NCBI RefSeq assembly: GCF_000802225.1
Contig: NZ_JTDI01000006.1
Coordinates: 248,001-312,000, forward strand
DNA: 64,000 nt
Source of the DNA: Novosphingobium malaysiense
Lineage (GTDB): Bacteria; Pseudomonadota; Alphaproteobacteria; Sphingomonadales; Sphingomonadaceae
Direction: 5' to 3'
Part shown: one piece after another, positions 1 to 7,901 of the stretch
Position numbering within the stretch: the first letter of the stretch is position 1
How the letters are laid out: every line of letters begins with the position of its first letter
Translations under genes and position numbers: made by a program
The notes under the pieces: generated by a model
What the model saw: the letters and a program-made list of their open reading frames with translations, nothing else
Told to the model about the DNA's origin: nothing
The model's database searches: none

Positions 1-1
1 C

Positions 2-325
2 GATGGCGCCAACATCTCCCCCGACCGGGTCAATCTTGCCGCGGATTTCGAGAGTGGCCGCTTCAGCGCCCGCACGCAGGCCCGCTTCTACCTAAAGCGC
101 GCCTTCGATGGCCAGCCTGCCGAAGCCAGCTTCTCCGGTTACACGGTGCTGGACGTCTATCTGGGCTACCGGACCGACTTCGGCCTCGTATCGCTCGGGA
201 TTCAGAATGCGCTCGACGAATACTACCTGACTTACGATAGCGACACCGTGCGCACATTCGACGACAATCGCTATTTTGCCGGACGGGGACGAACCCTCAC
301 CTTGTCACTGCAAAGCGAGTTCTAA
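2..325 (+). CDS. TonB-dependent receptor, C-terminal fragment
   Basis: The reading frame is open from the window edge and encodes the last 107 residues of an outer-membrane beta-barrel. Alternating hydrophobic strands are visible, including SGYTVLDVYLGYRTDFG and VSLGIQNALDEYY, and it ends in FAGRGRTLTLSLQSEF. This Phe-terminal strand is the usual end of TonB-dependent siderophore receptors. The plug domain and TonB box lie outside the window. Its stop overlaps the start of the PepSY protein by one base (TAATG), so the two are translationally coupled. Together with that partner a role in ferric-siderophore uptake is likely, but the substrate cannot be read from this fragment. Confidence 0.85.
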   Translation, partial: DGANISPDRVNLAADFESGRFSARTQARFYLKRAFDGQPAEASFSGYTVLDVYLGYRTDFGLVSLGIQNALDEYYLTYDSDTVRTFDDNRYFAGRGRTLTLSLQSEF

Positions 326-1353
326 TGCGACTTCTGACCACATTGCATCGATGGCTTGGTGCAACGATGGGACTGATCCTGATAGTCACGGGCCTGTCAG
401 GATCGGCCCTGGTCTGGGAGAGTTGGTGGATCGGCGTGCCGGGTGCAAGGGCGCCTGTCACGGGCTCCGTCGCTTCCCTGGCGAGGTCAGTCGATATCGC
501 CCGTGACCATCACCCCGGCCTGACCCGCATAACCTTCGCAAGCGAAGATATCGGGCTCCATCAGGCCGCCTATCTCGATGGGAGCGGCGCCTATATCGAT
601 CAGTCCGGAAATATTGCGGCAAGCTGGTCCAGCATCTGGCAGCGGCCGGAACTGTGGCTCTTCGACCTGCACCATTATCTTTTTGCAGGCAGGTTCGGAG
701 AGATCCTGGTAGGGACCGCAGGCCTGATCTGCATCTTCTTCGTCGTTTCCGGCATTATCCTCTGGTGGCGTACCCGCAGGACATTCTCTTTTCGGCTTTG
801 GCCAAGGCGGCTCACGCGCAGTGCGATCGTTCGCCAGCACCGCGATATGGGCCTTCTGCTGGCCCCGCTCCTTCTCCTCGCGACGATTACCGGCGCCGCC
901 ATGATCTTTCCTCAGCTCTCGCGGGCCATTACCGCGCCTTGGCCAGATCGCATGGCGCACCCGCAGTCTTCGCCACGACGCATTGCGCACGACGATTGGG
1001 CGGCGCTGCTGACCGAGGCAAGACGCACGTTCCCTCAAGCGGAAATACGACGGCTGCAATACAGTGCAGGCAACGGCGCAGCAGCGACCCTTCGCCTGCG
1101 CCAACCCTTCGAATGGACGCCGAACGGGCGCACCTACTTGAAAGTCGACAGGTCGGGCACTGTGAAAATCGAGGCCCCCGATGGTTCCCTCGACAAGCAG
1201 GCGATTAGCGAAAAATTCTACCCCATCCACGCTGCGAAGGTCGGGGGATGGGTTTGGAAGGCGGTAGTTACGTGCGCCGGATTAGGCCTCGTCATGCTGG
1301 GCGCGCTTGCCACTTTCAGTTTCTGGCTTCGCGCGCCAACCAGAACGATTTGA
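325..1353 (+). CDS. PepSY-associated transmembrane protein
   Basis: A 342-residue inner-membrane protein of the PepSY_TM family, often encoded beside TonB-dependent siderophore receptors and thought to help reduce or release iron. The first helix is at about residues 10-32 (WLGATMGLILIVTGLSGSAL). Further helices lie near 130-150 (GTAGLICIFFVVSGIILWW), 175-195 and at the C terminus (VVTCAGLGLVMLGALATF). The motif FDLHHYLFAG and the closing YPIHAAKVGG are typical of the family. The ATG overlaps the receptor stop. The length is normal for the family. Confidence 0.85.
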   Translation: MRLLTTLHRWLGATMGLILIVTGLSGSALVWESWWIGVPGARAPVTGSVASLARSVDIARDHHPGLTRITFASEDIGLHQAAYLDGSGAYIDQSGNIAASWSSIWQRPELWLFDLHHYLFAGRFGEILVGTAGLICIFFVVSGIILWWRTRRTFSFRLWPRRLTRSAIVRQHRDMGLLLAPLLLLATITGAAMIFPQLSRAITAPWPDRMAHPQSSPRRIAHDDWAALLTEARRTFPQAEIRRLQYSAGNGAAATLRLRQPFEWTPNGRTYLKVDRSGTVKIEAPDGSLDKQAISEKFYPIHAAKVGGWVWKAVVTCAGLGLVMLGALATFSFWLRAPTRTI

Positions 1354-1366
1354 CGGCAGGATGCCC

Positions 1367-1396
1367 TCCCGAGCCTGAGCGAGCGAAGGCTCGGGA
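1367..1396. repeat. Inverted repeat (REP-like hairpin)
   Basis: A 9-bp perfect stem, TCCCGAGCC / GGCTCGGGA, with a 12-base loop TGAGCGAGCGAA, lies between the PepSY gene and usg. It resembles the short GAGCGAAG-containing extragenic hairpins dispersed in sphingomonad genomes. There is no T tract, so it is not a classical terminator on either strand, although it sits where two convergent genes end. Just downstream, the unit CGGCCAGACAATT is tandemly repeated (about 1446-1471). Confidence 0.5.
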
Positions 1397-1478
1397 CTGG
1401 TGCTGAACGCCAAGCCCCGCGCCCTGCCCACCTGATCGGCGCAATTTCGGCCAGACAATTCGGCCAGACAAAAAGCCT

Positions 1479-1748
1479 TCAATCCCAGCTGATCACGCCA
1501 TCTGCCGACTGCCAACTTGCAGGCCTGATCATCTTGTCGTGGGCGATACGCACGGATCGTATTTCCGCTTCGATCTCGCGCCGCCAATGCTCGAGAAAGT
1601 CGAACAGGACCGGAAAGTCCGGCGCGGCATCGTACTCCTGCCAGGCGAACACCTGCAGCAGCGAGGGATGATCGGGCATGAAGTAACAGATCTCCGCTGT
1701 CGTCAGCCCGTATCCTGCGAGTTGAACGAGGAGTGCGCGATCGGTCAT
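1479..1748 (-). CDS. usg: Usg family protein
   Basis: An 89-residue small cytoplasmic protein. The signature LAGYGLTTAEICYFMPDHP, followed by LLQVFAWQEYDAAPDFPVL, is the conserved Usg sequence of alphaproteobacteria. The family was named for lying upstream of a semialdehyde dehydrogenase gene elsewhere; its biochemical role is unknown. Here it is the second gene of a two-gene unit: its ATG overlaps the upstream stop (ATGA), so translation is coupled. The unit diverges from groESL and shares its control region, which hints at a stress link, but this is inference. Confidence 0.8.
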   Translation of the reverse strand: MTDRALLVQLAGYGLTTAEICYFMPDHPSLLQVFAWQEYDAAPDFPVLFDFLEHWRREIEAEIRSVRIAHDKMIRPASWQSADGVISWD

Positions 1749-1981
1749 TGCACGCTCGCAGCGCCTCCCTGCTGGATCCTGCGGGGTTGCAAGGCCATGG
1801 ATCCGTGGGTCGATGCGACCGGACAGGGGATTTCATCCGGCTTGCAGGCGGCGGCCCCTTCATGGCGCGCCTCTCGCTCGACGTTCCAGGACGCTAGAAG
1901 CGCTTGCCTCACTTCGGGTTCTGGCACGGGATGGTGTGGGATCTCGAAAGGATGAAGGTAGCGAGAGAAAGACTGCGACAT
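1745..1981 (-). CDS. Conserved hypothetical small protein upstream of usg
   Basis: I do not recognise a family. The 78-residue product begins MSQSFSRYLHPFEIPHHPV and is Pro/His-rich at the N terminus, with no membrane segment or signal peptide. The start at 1981 is chosen because AAAGGAGG lies 7 bases upstream; a longer in-frame start (2095) would run into the CIRCE element and has no comparable ribosome site. The stop overlaps the usg start (ATGA), so the two are one operon. Possible -35 TTGACG (2070-2065) and weak -10 AAATAT (2047-2042) boxes precede it on this strand. Confidence 0.6.
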   Translation of the reverse strand: MSQSFSRYLHPFEIPHHPVPEPEVRQALLASWNVEREARHEGAAACKPDEIPCPVASTHGSMALQPRRIQQGGAASVQ

Positions 1982-2045
1982 CGTTTCGTCCTCCTTTCTG
2001 GCGCGTCGCTTTTCGCTCACAGCAGCTTTTGCCGAGCTTCTATAT

Positions 2046-2074
2046 TTGTCACGCTCAAGGCCTCCGTCAATAAC
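2046..2074 (+). promoter_or_regulatory. Sigma-70-type promoter of groESL
   Basis: The -35 box TTGTCA (2046-2051, 5/6 match) and -10 box AATAAC (2069-2074, 4/6) are separated by 17 bases. Transcription would start near 2081, just before the CIRCE element, the standard layout for HrcA-controlled promoters. The weaker divergent promoter for the usg unit overlaps it on the other strand. Confidence 0.5.
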
Positions 2075-2088
2075 CCAGACAGGACCGC

Positions 2089-2115
2089 CTGGCACTTGGG
2101 AAGAAAGAGTGCCAA
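2089..2115 (+). promoter_or_regulatory. CIRCE operator (HrcA site) of groESL
   Basis: Inverted repeat CTGGCACTT-N9-GAGTGCCAA. The right arm matches the CIRCE consensus GAGTGCTAA at 8 of 9 positions, the left arm is looser, and the 9-base spacer is exact. It lies in the predicted 5' leader of groES about 120 bases before the ATG, where HrcA binding blocks groESL transcription in many alphaproteobacteria. hrcA itself is not in this window. Confidence 0.75.
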
Positions 2116-2132
2116 AAAATTTTCACAGGCCT

Positions 2133-2160
2133 CTTGAAGCCGCTTTGCCCTCTCCTAATT
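2133..2160 (+). promoter_or_regulatory. Possible RpoH heat-shock promoter
   Basis: CTTGAA (2133-2138) and CCTAATT (2154-2160), 15 bases apart, resemble the alphaproteobacterial RpoH (sigma-32) pattern CTTGAA...CCNATNT. Dual control of groESL by RpoH and HrcA is known in Caulobacter and relatives. The match is partial, so this is tentative. Confidence 0.35.
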
Positions 2161-2236
2161 TTCACATCGCTCACTGCACCTAGCGTGCGGACAGGGCACC
2201 TGAATCAAAGCATTTTTTGTCATTGGAGGTTGTGCC

Positions 2237-2551
2237 ATGCATTTCCGTCCCTTGCACGATCGTGTGCTGGTTCGCCGTATCGAAGCGGAAGAGAAAACCG
2301 CTGGCGGCATCATCATTCCCGACACTGCCAAGGAAAAGCCAAGCGAAGGCGAAGTCATCGCTGTCGGCCCCGGTAAACGCGACGAGTCTGGCAAGCTTGC
2401 CGAACCGGGCGTGAAGGCCGGCGACCGCATCCTCTTCGGGAAGTGGTCCGGCACCGACGTGCGGATCGAGGGCGAGGACCTGCTCATCATGAAGGAGAGC
2501 GATATCCTCGGCGTGATCGAAGCCACCGCCGAACTCAAGAAGGCGGCATAA
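2237..2551 (+). CDS. groS: Co-chaperonin GroES
   Basis: The 104-residue 10-kDa cap of the GroEL chaperonin, a cytoplasmic heptamer that closes the folding chamber. MHFRPLHDRVLVRRI at the N terminus, the mobile loop EEKTAGGIIIPDTAKEKP (about residues 17-34) and the closing KESDILGVIE are diagnostic. GGAGG lies 8 bases before the ATG. groEL follows after 51 bases in the same operon, expressed from the CIRCE-regulated promoter upstream. The C terminus carries a slightly longer tail (ATAELKKAA) than the roughly 95-residue norm. Confidence 0.97.
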   Translation: MHFRPLHDRVLVRRIEAEEKTAGGIIIPDTAKEKPSEGEVIAVGPGKRDESGKLAEPGVKAGDRILFGKWSGTDVRIEGEDLLIMKESDILGVIEATAELKKAA

Positions 2552-2602
2552 CATCAACCCAGTCTTCAACTCGTCTGAAGGTACAGAAAGGAACAGACCA
2601 AG

Positions 2603-4222
2603 ATGGCTGCGAAGGAAGTCAAGTTTGCGTCGGACGCGCGTGATCGGATGCTGCGCGGCGTGGATACGCTTGCGAATGCGGTCAAGGTAACTCTCGGCCC
2701 CAAGGGCCGTAACGTGGTGATCGAAAGGAGCTTCGGTGCTCCACGCATCACCAAGGACGGCGTTACCGTCGCCAAGGAAATCGAACTCAAGGACAAGTTC
2801 GAGAACATGGGCGCCCAGATGCTGCGCGAAGTCGCCAGCAAGCAGAACGACAAGGCCGGTGACGGCACAACCACGGCCACCGTTCTGGCCCAGGCGATCG
2901 TCCGCGAAGGCGCCAAGGCGGTAGCTGCCGGCATGAACCCGATGGACCTCAAGCGCGGCATCGACCTTGCCGTCGACGCCGTGGTGAAGGATCTTGAGGG
3001 TCACTCCAGGAAGGTGTCGGCCAACAGCGAGATCGCGCAGGTCGCGACCATCTCGGCCAATGGCGATGAAGAGGTCGGCCGCATTCTTGCCGAGGCGATG
3101 GAAAAGGTCGGCAACGAGGGCGTGATCACCGTCGAGGAAGCCAAGAGCCTCGCAACCGAACTCGAGACCGTCGAAGGCATGCAGTTCGATCGCGGCTATC
3201 TGTCGCCCTATTTCGTGACGAACGCCGAAAAGCTGAAGGTGGAACTGGACGATCCCTACATCCTCATTCACGAAAAGAAGCTGTCGAACCTTCAGGCGCT
3301 GCTGCCGGTCCTCGAACAGGTCGTGCAGTCCGGCAAACCGCTGCTGATCATCGCGGAAGAGGTGGAAGGCGAAGCGCTGGCCACGCTGGTGGTCAACAAG
3401 CTGCGCGGCGGCCTCAAGGTGGCGGCCGTCAAGGCGCCCGGCTTTGGCGATCGCCGCAAGGCCATGCTCGAGGACATTGCCATCCTCACTGCCGGCAACG
3501 TCGTCAGCGAGGACCTTGGGACCAAGCTCGAGAACGTCACGCTGGGTATGCTCGGTCGGGCAAAGAAGGTCATCATCGACAAGGACAACACGACTGTCGT
3601 GGATGGTGCGGGCAACCGGGCCGATATCGATGCGCGCGTCAACCAGATCCGTGCCCAGATCGAAACCACGACCAGCGACTATGATCGCGAGAAGCTGCAG
3701 GAACGTGTTGCCAAGCTGGCAGGCGGGGTTGCCGTCATCCGCGTGGGCGGCGCCACCGAGATCGAGGTCAAGGAACGCAAGGATCGCGTCGATGACGCGC
3801 TTCACGCCACCCGCGCTGCAGTTGAGGAGGGCATCCTGCCGGGCGGCGGCATCGCGCTCCTACGCTCGCTCAAGGCGCTCGAAGGCCTCAAGGCGGCAAA
3901 CGACGACCAGCAGTCCGGCATCGACATCGTCCGCCGCGCGCTACGGGCACCGGCACGGCAGATCGCAGACAATGCTGGCGAGGACGGCGCCTTCATCGTC
4001 GGCAAGCTGCTGGAAAGCGAGGACTACAACTGGGGCTTCAATGCCGCGAACAGCACGTATGAGGACCTGGTGAAGGCGGGCGTCATCGACCCGGCCAAGG
4101 TGGTGCGCACTGCGCTGCAGGATGCCGCGTCGGTCGCATCGCTGCTGATCACGACCGAAGCGATCGTCGCTGACCTGCCGAAGGAGGACAAGGCCGCGCC
4201 CATGCCGGCAATGGACTTCTGA
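2603..4222 (+). CDS. groL: Chaperonin GroEL
   Basis: The 60-kDa chaperonin of 539 residues, which folds proteins in ATP-driven double rings. KVTLGPKGRNVVIERSFGAP (residues about 28-47), the ATP-site GDGTTTATVLA (near 86-96) and AAVEEGILPGGGIALLR (near 403-419) are all present. The preceding ribosome site is AAGGA. The C terminus ends PKEDKAAPMPAMDF and has only a vestige of the Gly-Gly-Met repeat tail common in GroEL. That may mark it as one of several GroEL copies in the genome. A strong intrinsic terminator follows. Confidence 0.97.
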   Translation: MAAKEVKFASDARDRMLRGVDTLANAVKVTLGPKGRNVVIERSFGAPRITKDGVTVAKEIELKDKFENMGAQMLREVASKQNDKAGDGTTTATVLAQAIVREGAKAVAAGMNPMDLKRGIDLAVDAVVKDLEGHSRKVSANSEIAQVATISANGDEEVGRILAEAMEKVGNEGVITVEEAKSLATELETVEGMQFDRGYLSPYFVTNAEKLKVELDDPYILIHEKKLSNLQALLPVLEQVVQSGKPLLIIAEEVEGEALATLVVNKLRGGLKVAAVKAPGFGDRRKAMLEDIAILTAGNVVSEDLGTKLENVTLGMLGRAKKVIIDKDNTTVVDGAGNRADIDARVNQIRAQIETTTSDYDREKLQERVAKLAGGVAVIRVGGATEIEVKERKDRVDDALHATRAAVEEGILPGGGIALLRSLKALEGLKAANDDQQSGIDIVRRALRAPARQIADNAGEDGAFIVGKLLESEDYNWGFNAANSTYEDLVKAGVIDPAKVVRTALQDAASVASLLITTEAIVADLPKEDKAAPMPAMDF

Positions 4223-4249
4223 AGCCGGACAACGGTTCTTGGCAGCCGA

Positions 4250-4284
4250 GCAGGCGCGTCCCATCGGACGCGCCTGCTTTTTTT
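4250..4284 (+). terminator. Intrinsic terminator of groESL
   Basis: A perfect 12-bp stem GCAGGCGCGTCC / GGACGCGCCTGC with a 4-base loop CATC is followed directly by seven T residues. It begins 27 bases after the groEL stop. Confidence 0.92.
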
Positions 4285-4669
4285 CGTGCCTTTGAAAATT
4301 GTTTTGTCGATCTGTGACATTGCCGGGGCACGGTCCGCGATATCTGCTGGCGATCACCAAGTCGCAGCGCGCCCGGTTTCTGCAATCGGGAAAGCTCCTG
4401 TACGGCTGATCGGGCCTGACCGGTGTTGCAGAAGCATCGGCAAGCGGTTGGTCCAATCTCCGAAACGGTTCGCCGCCTTGGTGAATAGCTGAGAAACTAT
4501 CCTCCCGTCGGCCTGTTCGGAAAGAGTACTTGCAGTGAACTGAGCGGCGCGCCTCCGGCCCCGTTGCCACCCGTTACATATGAAACGGGCTGCCGGGCGC
4601 AAATGCCGTTTGAGATCGCTGAGCAGCCCCCGTTTGCGGGCTCCGGACATCACGCGAAGGGAGACCCCC
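4285..4669. other. Intergenic region without a recognisable gene
   Basis: About 385 bases between the groEL terminator and the SRPBCC gene. Open frames here lack ribosome sites and family resemblance. I find no convincing -35/-10 pair, EcfG motif or RNA gene; the promoter of the following operon must lie here. Confidence 0.5.
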
Positions 4670-5326
4670 ATGAGTAATTCCACCAGAAACCGACTGGAGG
4701 CGACGGCTGGAATTGCCGTCGCCCTGGGCGCCGCTGCGATCGGCGCAGTCGCTGCGAAACTGCAGGAAGGCCGCTCCAGCGACGATGCGCCCGGACGCAC
4801 GGCGCGGCGCAGTTTCGGCAAGCACGCCGTTACGGGACGCACGGTAACCATCCGCAAGCCGCGGGCCGAGCTTTTCGCGTTCTGGCGGGATTTCACCAAC
4901 CTGCCGGCTATCATGGAAAACGTCGAGAAGATCGCCATCAAGGATGCAGCCAAGGGCCTGGCCGTATGGACGATAAAGGCACCTGCCGGAAGGACGGTGG
5001 AGGTTGAAACGACCATCGTTCGCGAGGACGAAGGCCAGCTTATCGCCTGGCGATCGGTCGAAGGCTCGCAGATCGAAACCGAAGGCCGGGTGACGTTCGA
5101 AAACGCGCCCGGCAATCGCGGAACCCGCGTCACTCTCATAATCGCCTACAAGCCACCCGCCGGCGATCTGGGGCGGGCCGCAGCCAAGCTGTTCCTGCGC
5201 GAGCCGGCGGTCCAGGCCCGGCACGACCTCAAACGCTTCAAGGCGTTCATGGAAACCGGGGAAATCACAACATCGGCGCGCCGCCGCGAGGGCACGCGCG
5301 CTGCCAAGCAGATGGAGGCAGCCTGA
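4670..5326 (+). CDS. SRPBCC family (cyclase/dehydrase-like) protein
   Basis: A 218-residue protein with an N-terminal hydrophobic segment (TAGIAVALGAAAIGAVAAKL, about residues 10-29), probably a membrane anchor or signal. A START-like SRPBCC domain follows from about residue 55 (HAVTGRTVTIRKPRAELFAFW ... FTNLPAIMENVEKI). This fold binds hydrophobic ligands. The ATG at 4670 is preferred over one 90 bases upstream because GAAGGGAG precedes it. Its stop overlaps the next ATG (TGATG), so it is coupled to the zinc dehydrogenase. Similar SRPBCC-ADH-SDR groupings occur in alphaproteobacteria and may handle a stress-related substrate; the ligand is unknown. Confidence 0.8.
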   Translation: MSNSTRNRLEATAGIAVALGAAAIGAVAAKLQEGRSSDDAPGRTARRSFGKHAVTGRTVTIRKPRAELFAFWRDFTNLPAIMENVEKIAIKDAAKGLAVWTIKAPAGRTVEVETTIVREDEGQLIAWRSVEGSQIETEGRVTFENAPGNRGTRVTLIIAYKPPAGDLGRAAAKLFLREPAVQARHDLKRFKAFMETGEITTSARRREGTRAAKQMEAA

Positions 5327-6507
5327 TGCGAGCGCTTACATGGCACGGTTCAAAGGACGTGCGCGTCGAGACAGTGGACGACCCCGAAATCGTCAATCCG
5401 CGCGACGCGATCATCAAGGTCACCTCGACCGCGATCTGCGGATCCGACCTGCACCTTTACGATGGGGTCATACCCGGCGTGAAATCGGGCGACGTGCTCG
5501 GCCATGAATTCATGGGCGAAGTCGTCGAGACGGGTGCCGGCAGTTCGCTGCGCAAGGGACAACGCGTGGTCGTGCCTTTCACGATCAGTTGCGGCGGCTG
5601 CTTCCACTGCGCGATCGAGCAGTATTCATGCTGCGAGAATTCCAACCCCGCCGAAAAGCAGGACATGTCGGCAACGCTCTATGGCCACCCAATGGCCGGG
5701 CTGTTCGGCTATTCGCACCTCACCGGCGGCTATTCCGGCGGGCAGGCCGAATATGTGCGCGTGCCCTATTCCGATGTGGGCCCGATCGGTGTCCCCGATC
5801 ATCTGGACGACGAAAAGGTTCTTTTCCTCTCCGACATTCTGCCGACCGGATGGATGGGTGCGGAAAATGCCGATATCGGGCCGGACGACACCGTCGCGGT
5901 CTGGGGCTGCGGCCCTGTAGGCTTGTTTGCGGTTCAGTCCGCCATCGTGATGGGCGCCGCGAAAGTGATCGCGATCGATCACTATCCCCACCGGCTAGAA
6001 CTCGCCCGGAAGATGGGCGCGGAGATCATCAACTTCCGCGAAACCAATGTGCGCGAAGCGCTGATGGAGATGTCCGGTGGGATCGGCGTCGATGCGGTGA
6101 TCGATGCCGTCGGCATGGAAGCGCACGGTTTCGCCGTGGACAACATGCTCGATGTGGTGAAGCAGAAGGTCGGCGTTGGCGCGGACCGGGCCAGCGCGCT
6201 GAAGCAGGCCCTGCTGGCAGTCCGCTCCGGCGGACGCGTCTCGATCCCCGGGGTCTATGGCGGCATGACCGACAAGTTCCCGCTCGGCGCGCTGATGGAA
6301 AAGGGCCTGCAGGTCCGGACCGGCCAGACTCACGTCCAGAAGTACACCAAGCCGCTGCTCGAGAAGATCGAGGATGGGACGCTCGATACGACCTTCCTCA
6401 TCTCTCATCGTCTGCCGCTGGAAGATGCGGCCAACGGGTACCGGAACTTCAAGGAGCAGCAGGACACCTGGACCAAGGTGGTCCTCAAGCCCGGAATGGA
6501 ACACTGA
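5326..6507 (+). CDS. Zinc-dependent alcohol dehydrogenase (formaldehyde dehydrogenase-like)
   Basis: A 393-residue medium-chain dehydrogenase. Catalytic-zinc ligands are seen in AICGSDLHLYDG (Cys) and GHEFMGEVVETG (His-Glu). A structural-zinc-like cysteine cluster is CGGCFHCAIEQYSCCENSN (about 88-106). The Rossmann segment is VAVWGCGPVGLFAVQSAIVMG. This pattern matches the glutathione-independent formaldehyde/threonine dehydrogenase-like branch, which oxidises alcohols or aldehydes with NAD(P). It is coupled to the SRPBCC gene by a one-base overlap, and an SDR follows after 2 bases. The true substrate cannot be read from the sequence. Confidence 0.9.
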   Translation: MRALTWHGSKDVRVETVDDPEIVNPRDAIIKVTSTAICGSDLHLYDGVIPGVKSGDVLGHEFMGEVVETGAGSSLRKGQRVVVPFTISCGGCFHCAIEQYSCCENSNPAEKQDMSATLYGHPMAGLFGYSHLTGGYSGGQAEYVRVPYSDVGPIGVPDHLDDEKVLFLSDILPTGWMGAENADIGPDDTVAVWGCGPVGLFAVQSAIVMGAAKVIAIDHYPHRLELARKMGAEIINFRETNVREALMEMSGGIGVDAVIDAVGMEAHGFAVDNMLDVVKQKVGVGADRASALKQALLAVRSGGRVSIPGVYGGMTDKFPLGALMEKGLQVRTGQTHVQKYTKPLLEKIEDGTLDTTFLISHRLPLEDAANGYRNFKEQQDTWTKVVLKPGMEH

Positions 6508-6509
6508 TC

Positions 6510-7301
6510 ATGGCCAACGCAATCGAGAAACTGGAAGGCCTCGTCCTGCTGACCGGAGCTTCCAGCGGCATCGGATACGAACTGGCCAAGCTCGCTGCGG
6601 CTGACGGGTGCGATCTGATCCTCTGCGCGGATCGTGATCTGGACAAGGCCGAACGCGCCGCCCGCGACGCGGGGGCCTCTTCGGTAGAGGTGGTCGAGGC
6701 GGATCTGGCAACGCGCGAAGGTCTGCAGAAGCTGATGGAGGCCTTGGGCGACAGGCAACCCGATGTGCTGATGGCCAACGCCGGGCACGGGCTCGGCAAG
6801 GCCTTTCTCGATCAGGAGTGGGCGGACATCGCGCACGTCATCCACACCAACATTACCGGCACGACCTGGCTGATCCATGAGATCGGCCGACGCATGCGGG
6901 CGCGCAATGCCGGGCGGATTCTGGTGACGGGATCGATCGCGGGACACATCCCCGGCTCGTTCCAACTCGTGTACAACAGCACCAAGAGCTACGTCGATTA
7001 CTTCTGCTTCGGCCTGCGCAACGAACTGAAAGACACCGACGTGACGATCACGTGCTTGATGCCGGGGCCGACGGAGACGGAATTCTTCAAGCGCGGCGAT
7101 CTGGAGGATACCGGCGTCGGCCAGTCCGACAGCAAGGCAGATGCCGCCAAGGTCGCCAGGGACGGATACGAGGCTTTGCTTTCGGGCGATGCCCATACGG
7201 TGAGCGGCTTCATGAACAAGGTGCAGGACGCCTTTGCCGGCATCATCCCGGACACGATGCTGGCGCAGATGCACCGGAAGATGGCGGAGCCGCAGAGTTA
7301 G
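6510..7301 (+). CDS. Short-chain dehydrogenase/reductase
   Basis: A 263-residue SDR oxidoreductase. It shows the cofactor motif TGASSGIG (residues 15-22), NAGHG (about 91-95), the catalytic Ser in LVTGSIAGH and the YNSTK active-site motif (Tyr-x-x-x-Lys). A C-terminal segment follows LMPGPTETEFF. It is the last gene of the SRPBCC-ADH-SDR operon and starts 2 bases after the dehydrogenase stop. The two redox enzymes probably act on related substrates; NADP preference is suggested by the loop CADRDLDKAER but not proven. Confidence 0.92.
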   Translation: MANAIEKLEGLVLLTGASSGIGYELAKLAAADGCDLILCADRDLDKAERAARDAGASSVEVVEADLATREGLQKLMEALGDRQPDVLMANAGHGLGKAFLDQEWADIAHVIHTNITGTTWLIHEIGRRMRARNAGRILVTGSIAGHIPGSFQLVYNSTKSYVDYFCFGLRNELKDTDVTITCLMPGPTETEFFKRGDLEDTGVGQSDSKADAAKVARDGYEALLSGDAHTVSGFMNKVQDAFAGIIPDTMLAQMHRKMAEPQS

Positions 7302-7733
7302 CTGTCGACCTGTCTGTGGCGACAAAGGCAAGGAGCCTAAGTCATTCACATCGAACATCGCCAAAAGACCGCATTCGCATACCTTCGGGTTGACCGAATT
7401 GGTTTACAAATTGCCGGCTTTTCCAAAACCATCGACCAATTGCGCCTCCAGCCGTCAGGTTACATGGTCTGGTGAGCAGATCGCGCGCAGCCATGCGGAA
7501 TGCAGCGCGGATAGCAGCAGGGTCGGCGTTACTGCTCGCGGCTATGCGGCTGGTCATGCCGTGGGAGAGCAAGACAATCGCTGCGACAAATGACTGGCGC
7601 CTGCGCTGACGCTGCTCCTGTAAACAGGTCTCGATCGATCAAGCATCCATGTTTTTGATTTCCCCGACGAATATTCTCATGGGGCTTTGCGTACATTCGG
7701 GATACGAGTTCCTGCCGGCGCCGGAAGCGGCGT
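7302..7733. other. Intergenic region without a recognisable gene
   Basis: About 430 bases between the SDR and the tRNA-Ser gene. Short open frames on both strands have atypical composition, no ribosome site and no family resemblance. I see no hairpin, repeat or mobile-element remnant. Confidence 0.5.
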
Positions 7734-7824
7734 TGGCGGAGCGGGTGGGATTCGAACCCACGATACGGGGTTACCGTATACACACTTTCCAGGCGTGCGC
7801 CTTCGACCACTCGGCCACCGCTCC
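7734..7824 (-). tRNA. tRNA-Ser (GGA anticodon)
   Basis: On the minus strand the 91-base sequence begins GGAGCGGTGGCCGAGTGG, has anticodon loop CTGGAAA (anticodon GGA, reading UCC/UCU), a long class-II variable arm (GTATACGGTAACCCCGTATC), the T-loop GGGTTCGAATCCC, the acceptor 3' arm CCGCTCC, discriminator G and an encoded CCA. The 7-bp acceptor stem pairs perfectly. Confidence 0.97.
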
Positions 7825-7901
7825 GCATCGCTGGTGAGCGCAGGCCCCTAGCGTGGCTTGCAGGGTTTCGCAAGCCGTCAGGCCATGGCATTCCCCTGGC
7901 C

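Noticed and set aside
2180..3805. 541-codon frame antisense to groESL
   Set aside because: A shadow of the groES/groEL codon pattern; Gly/Asp/Leu-rich, with no ribosome site or domain.
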